A DNA stretch of 7,504 nt from Betaproteobacteria bacterium. GTDB lineage: Bacteria > Pseudomonadota > Gammaproteobacteria > Burkholderiales > SG8-39. A program made the position numbers and the translations under genes. The DNA lies in assembly GCA_007280315.1 (NCBI GenBank), contig QYQC01000259.1:1-7504 (forward strand), given 5' to 3'. The notes under the pieces were generated by a model. That model worked only from the letters and a program-made list of their open reading frames with translations, had not been told where the DNA came from and did not search any database. Position 1 is the first letter of the stretch; every line of letters starts with the position of its first letter. Positions 4,663-7,504 of this stretch are shown in pieces.

Positions 4663-5882
4663 GCGCCATTCTGAAACCGAAATCGAAACTCATCGTCTGC
4701 GACGGCAACGAAGCCGCCGCCTGGGCGGTGTCGCTCGCCAATGTGGACATGGTCGCGGTGTATCCGATCACGCCGCAGTCCTCGCTGGTCGAGTACCTGG
4801 CCAAATTCATCGCCGACGGGAGGCTTGGCGCCGAAATCGTCGACGTCGAAGGCGAGCATTCGGTGCTGTCGGTGCTGCAGGGCGCCTGCCTCGCCGGCGC
4901 ACGCACCTACACCGCGAGCTGCGGGCCGGGCCTCGCCTTCATGTTCGAGCCCTATTTGCGCACGCCGGGCCTGCGCCTGCCGCTGGTGATGACCATCGTC
5001 ACGCGCGACACACTCACGCCGCAAAGCGTCTGGGGCGGACACCAGGACGCGATGTCGGTGCGCGAGGTCGGCTGGGTGCAGATGTACTGCGAATCGGTGC
5101 AGGAGGTGCTCGACACCACCATCATGGCCTACAGGATCGCCGAGCACTCGGACGTCATGCTGCCGGTGAACATCTGCCACGACGGCAATTACCTGTCGTT
5201 CGGCGCCGCGCGTTGCGAGCTCCCTGAACAGGCCGAGGTCAACGATTTCCTCGGCGAAAAAAACGTCAACTGGCATGTGGCGCTTGATCCGCGGCGGCCG
5301 ATGGCGGTCGATCCGCTCACCGGCGGCGCCGGCGGCCCCGGCCCGTCGACCTTCGTGCGTTACCGCAAGGGCCAGTGCAGCGGCATGCAGAACTCGCTGC
5401 GGGTGATCACCGAGGTGCATGAGGACTGGGGGCGGCGCTTCGGACGCAGCCACGCGCCGCTGGTCGAATCCTATCGCATGGAAGGCGCCGATTACGCCAT
5501 GGTTACCATCGGCAGCATGACCGGCGCCGCCAAGGACGCAGTGGACGAAGCGCGCGCACGCGGCGAAAAAGTGGGCCTGGTCAAAGTCAAAACCTACCGC
5601 CCGTTCCCGGCCGAGGCGCTGGTGGCAGCGCTGGCCGAAGTCAAAGCCGCGGGCGTGGTCGATCGCTCGGTTTCCTTCGGCTGGAATTGCGGCCCGCTGT
5701 ACCAGGACGCCATCACCGCGATGTACGACGCGCCGAAGCGCGTGCCGATGATGAGTTTCATCGGCGGGCTCGCCGGCGCCGACCTGACCGTCGGGCATTT
5801 CGAGCGCGTGATCGGCCGCGTCAGGGAACTCGCACGCGACGGCCGGCCGGCCGGGACCGTGTGGCTAAACGAAAAGGACTGA
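4659..5882 (+). CDS. padG: 2-oxoacid oxidoreductase alpha subunit (PadG/PorA-like)
   Basis: This 407-residue alpha subunit combines the pyrimidine-binding TPP half-domain with the C-terminal transketolase-like domain. Motifs in order are CDGNEAAAWA (14-23), VYPITPQSSLVEYL (34-47), VDVEGEHSVLSVLQGAC (61-77), TASCGPGLAFM (85-95), TRDTLTPQSVWGGHQDAMSVREVGWVQ (115-141), and MVTIGSMTGAAKDAVD (281-296), GLVKVKTYRPFP (306-317), and SFGWNCGPLYQD (339-350). The conserved Glu in VEGEHS is expected to activate TPP. In pyruvate enzymes the segment around residue 115 contacts substrate; here it differs from the usual pyruvate-type sequence, consistent with another 2-oxoacid such as an arylglyoxylate. The catalytic site needs the beta subunit, whose TPP-diphosphate domain is not in the window. 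The stop is followed by a dispersed repeat rather than directly by the next gene. Confidence 0.93.
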   Translation: MSAILKPKSKLIVCDGNEAAAWAVSLANVDMVAVYPITPQSSLVEYLAKFIADGRLGAEIVDVEGEHSVLSVLQGACLAGARTYTASCGPGLAFMFEPYLRTPGLRLPLVMTIVTRDTLTPQSVWGGHQDAMSVREVGWVQMYCESVQEVLDTTIMAYRIAEHSDVMLPVNICHDGNYLSFGAARCELPEQAEVNDFLGEKNVNWHVALDPRRPMAVDPLTGGAGGPGPSTFVRYRKGQCSGMQNSLRVITEVHEDWGRRFGRSHAPLVESYRMEGADYAMVTIGSMTGAAKDAVDEARARGEKVGLVKVKTYRPFPAEALVAALAEVKAAGVVDRSVSFGWNCGPLYQDAITAMYDAPKRVPMMSFIGGLAGADLTVGHFERVIGRVRELARDGRPAGTVWLNEKD

Positions 5883-5910
5883 CCAGGAGCATTTCGTAGC
5901 ATGACTATCC

Positions 5911-5992
5911 TGTCATTCCGAGCGTAGCGAGGAATCTGCTTTTTTGTGAAGAGCGAAAAGCAGATTCCTCGGCCCCTGGCCTCGGAATGACA
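5911..5992. repeat. 82-bp dispersed inverted-repeat (MITE/REP-like) element
   Basis: TGTCATTCCGAG (5911-5922) pairs perfectly with CTCGGAATGACA (5981-5992), and GAGGAATCTGCTTTT (5929-5943) pairs perfectly with AAAAGCAGATTCCTC (5956-5970). An unmatched bubble (5923-5928 against 5971-5980) separates the stems. These are the hallmarks of the widespread 'GTCATTCCGAG...GAGGAATCT' family of dispersed intergenic repeats, non-coding and presumably moved by enzymes supplied elsewhere. No clear target duplication flanks it. As RNA it would form a 27-bp hairpin between padG and padH; there is no T-run, so processing or protection of mRNA ends is likelier than termination. Confidence 0.88.
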
Positions 5993-6012
5993 ATTTATAG
6001 AGAGCGGCTCAA

Positions 6013-7275
6013 ATGCAACATACCCATTACCTGATTGTCGGCGCCAGCCACGCAGCACTGTCGGCATTGCATGCCATCCGGCTGCACGATGCGGAGCAGG
6101 AAGTTACCGTTCTCACGCGAGACGACAGCCTACCCTATTCCCCCACGGTCCTTCCCTACGTGGTTTCGGGCCGCTCGCAGCCCGCCCGCGTATTTCTGCG
6201 CGACGAAGCTTATTTCGCCGAGCACAAAGTGAACTACCTGCGCGGCGCCAGGTTGCAGAAGGTTAACCCCGGCCAAAACGCAGTCGAACTCGCCGACGGC
6301 AGTCAGATCGGCTTTGACAAGCTGCTGCTCGCAACCGGCGCCGCACCGCTCCTGCCGCCCATCCCCGGACTCGCCGGTGTGCGCTTTCATGTGCTGCGCA
6401 CTCTGGCTGACGCAGTCGCGTTGCGGGAAGCGCTGCCACAGGTCAGGCGCGCGCTGGTATTGGGCGGCGGCCTGATCGGCATGCACGCCGCGGAAAATCT
6501 GGCCAAGGGCGGCGTCGGGGTAAGCGTGGTCGAACTGCAGACCCACGTCCTGTCCGGCTATTTCGACGCCGAAGCTTCGACCATGATCGAACAGGTTTTC
6601 GCCGCCAACGGCGTGCACCTGCTGACCGGCGCCAGCGTGGCGAAGCTGGAAGCCGAGGGCGAAGGCTGTCGCGCCACGCTCGCAGACGGCTCCACGCTCG
6701 ACGCGGACCTGCTGCTCGTTGCCGCGGGCGTTGCGCCGGTGACCGATTTCCTCGAAGGCAGCGGCGTCGCCGTCGAGCGCGGTGTACTGGTCGACGAACG
6801 CATGCGCACCAATGTCGCCAACATCTGGGCCGCGGGGGATGTGGCGCAGGCGCGCGGTTTTTTCACACGGGACCGGATCATCAACGGCATCCTTCCCGAT
6901 GCCGTTGACCAGGGACGCATCGCGGGCATGGCAATGGCTGAAGACCCGGGCAGCCTGGGCTACGCCGGCGGCGTTCCGCTCAACACCTACAGCTTTTTCG
7001 GCCAGCAGGCAGTTTCGGTCGGGGTGCATGAGAGCGCAATCGACCCGGCGGGCGTCGAAGTGCAAAAACAGACGGACGCCGCGCACCAGCGCTATCTCAA
7101 GATCGTGCTCAGGGACAACCGTCTCGCCGGGATTTTCGGCGTCAATGCCGCGTTCGACCCGGGAATCATGTGGGAATTGATTCTGCGCGCAACCGACCTG
7201 GGTGAAGAAAAGCTCGCGTTCCTGCGCTCGCCGCAGCAGACGGCGCGCGCACTGATGTCGAAGAACTGGAGATAG
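6013..7275 (+). CDS. padH: FAD-dependent NAD(H) oxidoreductase subunit (PadH-like)
   Basis: This 420-residue flavoprotein belongs to the pyridine nucleotide-disulfide oxidoreductase class I fold. The FAD domain begins MQHTHYLIVGASHAALSALHAI (beta strand plus a variant dinucleotide motif), followed by LLLATGAAPLLPPIPG (104-119). The NAD domain has LVLGGGLIGMHAAENLA (148-164), with Glu174 ending the second strand, which favours NADH over NADPH. IWAAGDVAQ (271-279) binds the FAD. There is no redox CxxxxC pair, so it is not a disulfide reductase; it should accept electrons from iron-sulfur clusters. Placed between the alpha subunit and a ferredoxin-domain gene, it matches PadH, which makes phenylglyoxylate oxidoreductase NAD-dependent. 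GAGAG (6000-6004) serves as ribosome-binding site eight bases before the ATG, just beyond the repeat element. Confidence 0.87.
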   Translation: MQHTHYLIVGASHAALSALHAIRLHDAEQEVTVLTRDDSLPYSPTVLPYVVSGRSQPARVFLRDEAYFAEHKVNYLRGARLQKVNPGQNAVELADGSQIGFDKLLLATGAAPLLPPIPGLAGVRFHVLRTLADAVALREALPQVRRALVLGGGLIGMHAAENLAKGGVGVSVVELQTHVLSGYFDAEASTMIEQVFAANGVHLLTGASVAKLEAEGEGCRATLADGSTLDADLLLVAAGVAPVTDFLEGSGVAVERGVLVDERMRTNVANIWAAGDVAQARGFFTRDRIINGILPDAVDQGRIAGMAMAEDPGSLGYAGGVPLNTYSFFGQQAVSVGVHESAIDPAGVEVQKQTDAAHQRYLKIVLRDNRLAGIFGVNAAFDPGIMWELILRATDLGEEKLAFLRSPQQTARALMSKNWR

Positions 7276-7283
7276 GGATCGCC

Positions 7284-7504
7284 ATGGGCGCTGCGTACGA
7301 GACCATCAACTTCAAGCCGGAACTCTGCGACGGCTGCCTCGACTGCATGACGGTGTGCGCGCAGGCGAAAGCGCGGACAGACGATCATCTGCAATCGCGC
7401 ATCCAGATCGTGCCCTCCGGCGACGGCTTCGAACTGGCGATCTGCCGCCAGTGCGCCGATCCGGAATGCGTGCTCAACTGCCCCGCAGCGGCGCTGTCGA
7501 AAAA
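7284..7504 (+). CDS. padI: 4Fe-4S ferredoxin-domain protein, N-terminus only; probable PadI-like beta subunit
   Basis: Only 73 residues are visible before the right edge. They carry Cys15-x2-Cys18-x2-Cys21-x3-Cys25 and Cys54-x2-Cys57-x4-Cys62-x3-Cys66-Pro, a CooF/HycB-like ferredoxin pattern able to hold at least two [4Fe-4S] clusters, with more probably to follow. The gene starts eight bases after padH, with AGGGA (7274-7278) as ribosome-binding site. In the Azoarcus pad cluster, padI (beta) follows padH, and, as I recall, that beta subunit is considerably larger than ordinary beta subunits. An N-terminal ferredoxin head fused to the TPP domain would explain this. The alternative is a separate ferredoxin gene with beta further on. 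The iron-sulfur role is certain; the beta identity is inference. Confidence 0.65.
   Translation, partial: MGAAYETINFKPELCDGCLDCMTVCAQAKARTDDHLQSRIQIVPSGDGFELAICRQCADPECVLNCPAAALSK

Noticed and set aside
4530..5798. Long minus-strand ORF (422 codons) opposite padF and padG
   Set aside because: It is histidine- and arginine-rich in the way typical of antisense GC-rich coding DNA, with no recognisable domain, while the plus strand has full family motifs.
5883..6012. Rho-independent terminator splitting the operon after padG
   Set aside because: The strong hairpin belongs to a dispersed repeat and is followed by ATTTATAG rather than a T-run, and padH functionally belongs with the upstream subunits.
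5594..6067. Minus-strand ORF reading through the repeat element (CHSEARGRGI ... IPRYARND)
   Set aside because: These phrases are the well-known translation of the dispersed repeat; the rest is antisense to padG and padH.
6130..7086. Minus-strand ORF of 318 codons opposite padH
   Set aside because: It is antisense to a well-supported flavoprotein and has no domain of its own.
1..7504. CRISPR array, tRNA, rRNA, phage or transposase genes
   Set aside because: No regularly spaced direct repeats, no tRNA-like cloverleaf or rRNA blocks, and no transposase or phage protein motifs were seen.

Overview
The window looks like a chromosomal segment of a GC-rich proteobacterium. A betaproteobacterium (Burkholderiales/Rhodocyclales type) is the best guess. 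The basis is high GC, ATGA stop-start overlaps, a NahR/DntR-type LysR regulator, a sugar-acid type IlvD/Edd dehydratase, and a Pad-type 2-oxoacid oxidoreductase cluster of the kind known from Azoarcus/Aromatoleum. No rRNA, tRNA, CRISPR array or transposase gene is visible.

Layout. (1) 1-568, minus strand: the N-terminal 181 residues of an IlvD/Edd-family dehydratase that runs off the left edge, apparently starting at TTG behind a nine-codon upstream ORF. (2) About 650-2417: a compact island of toxin-antitoxin genes from three different families. These are a complete FitAB-type pair (ribbon-helix-helix plus PIN nuclease) behind a perfect 18-bp palindrome, an apparently orphan 'addiction module component' antitoxin, and a DUF433/DUF5615 pair (antitoxin plus PIN-like protein). 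(3) 2418-2770: about 350 bp of less GC-rich sequence with hairpins and short ORFs but no convincing gene. (4) 2771-3679, minus strand: a LysR-type regulator of the NahR/DntR/LinR group. (5) 3797-7504, plus strand: an operon encoding the gamma, delta and alpha subunits of a CoA-dependent 2-oxoacid oxidoreductase, a FAD/NAD(H) subunit, and the N-terminus of a ferredoxin-domain protein, probably the iron-sulfur head of the missing TPP-binding beta subunit.

How it works together. Subunit order, the dedicated FAD/NAD subunit and the aromatic-type regulator make the best match a phenylglyoxylate:NAD+ oxidoreductase (PadEFGHI-like) or a close relative using another arylglyoxylate or 2-oxoacid. Such an enzyme decarboxylates the 2-oxoacid on TPP in alpha/beta, passes the acyl group to CoA, carries electrons through the delta and beta iron-sulfur clusters to FAD, and reduces NAD+. 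The regulator and operon are divergent, with predicted promoters sharing a -35 region beside an AT-rich dyad. An 82-bp dispersed inverted-repeat element has landed inside the operon, between the alpha and FAD subunit genes. Substrate and regulation are inferences; the protein families are read directly from motifs.
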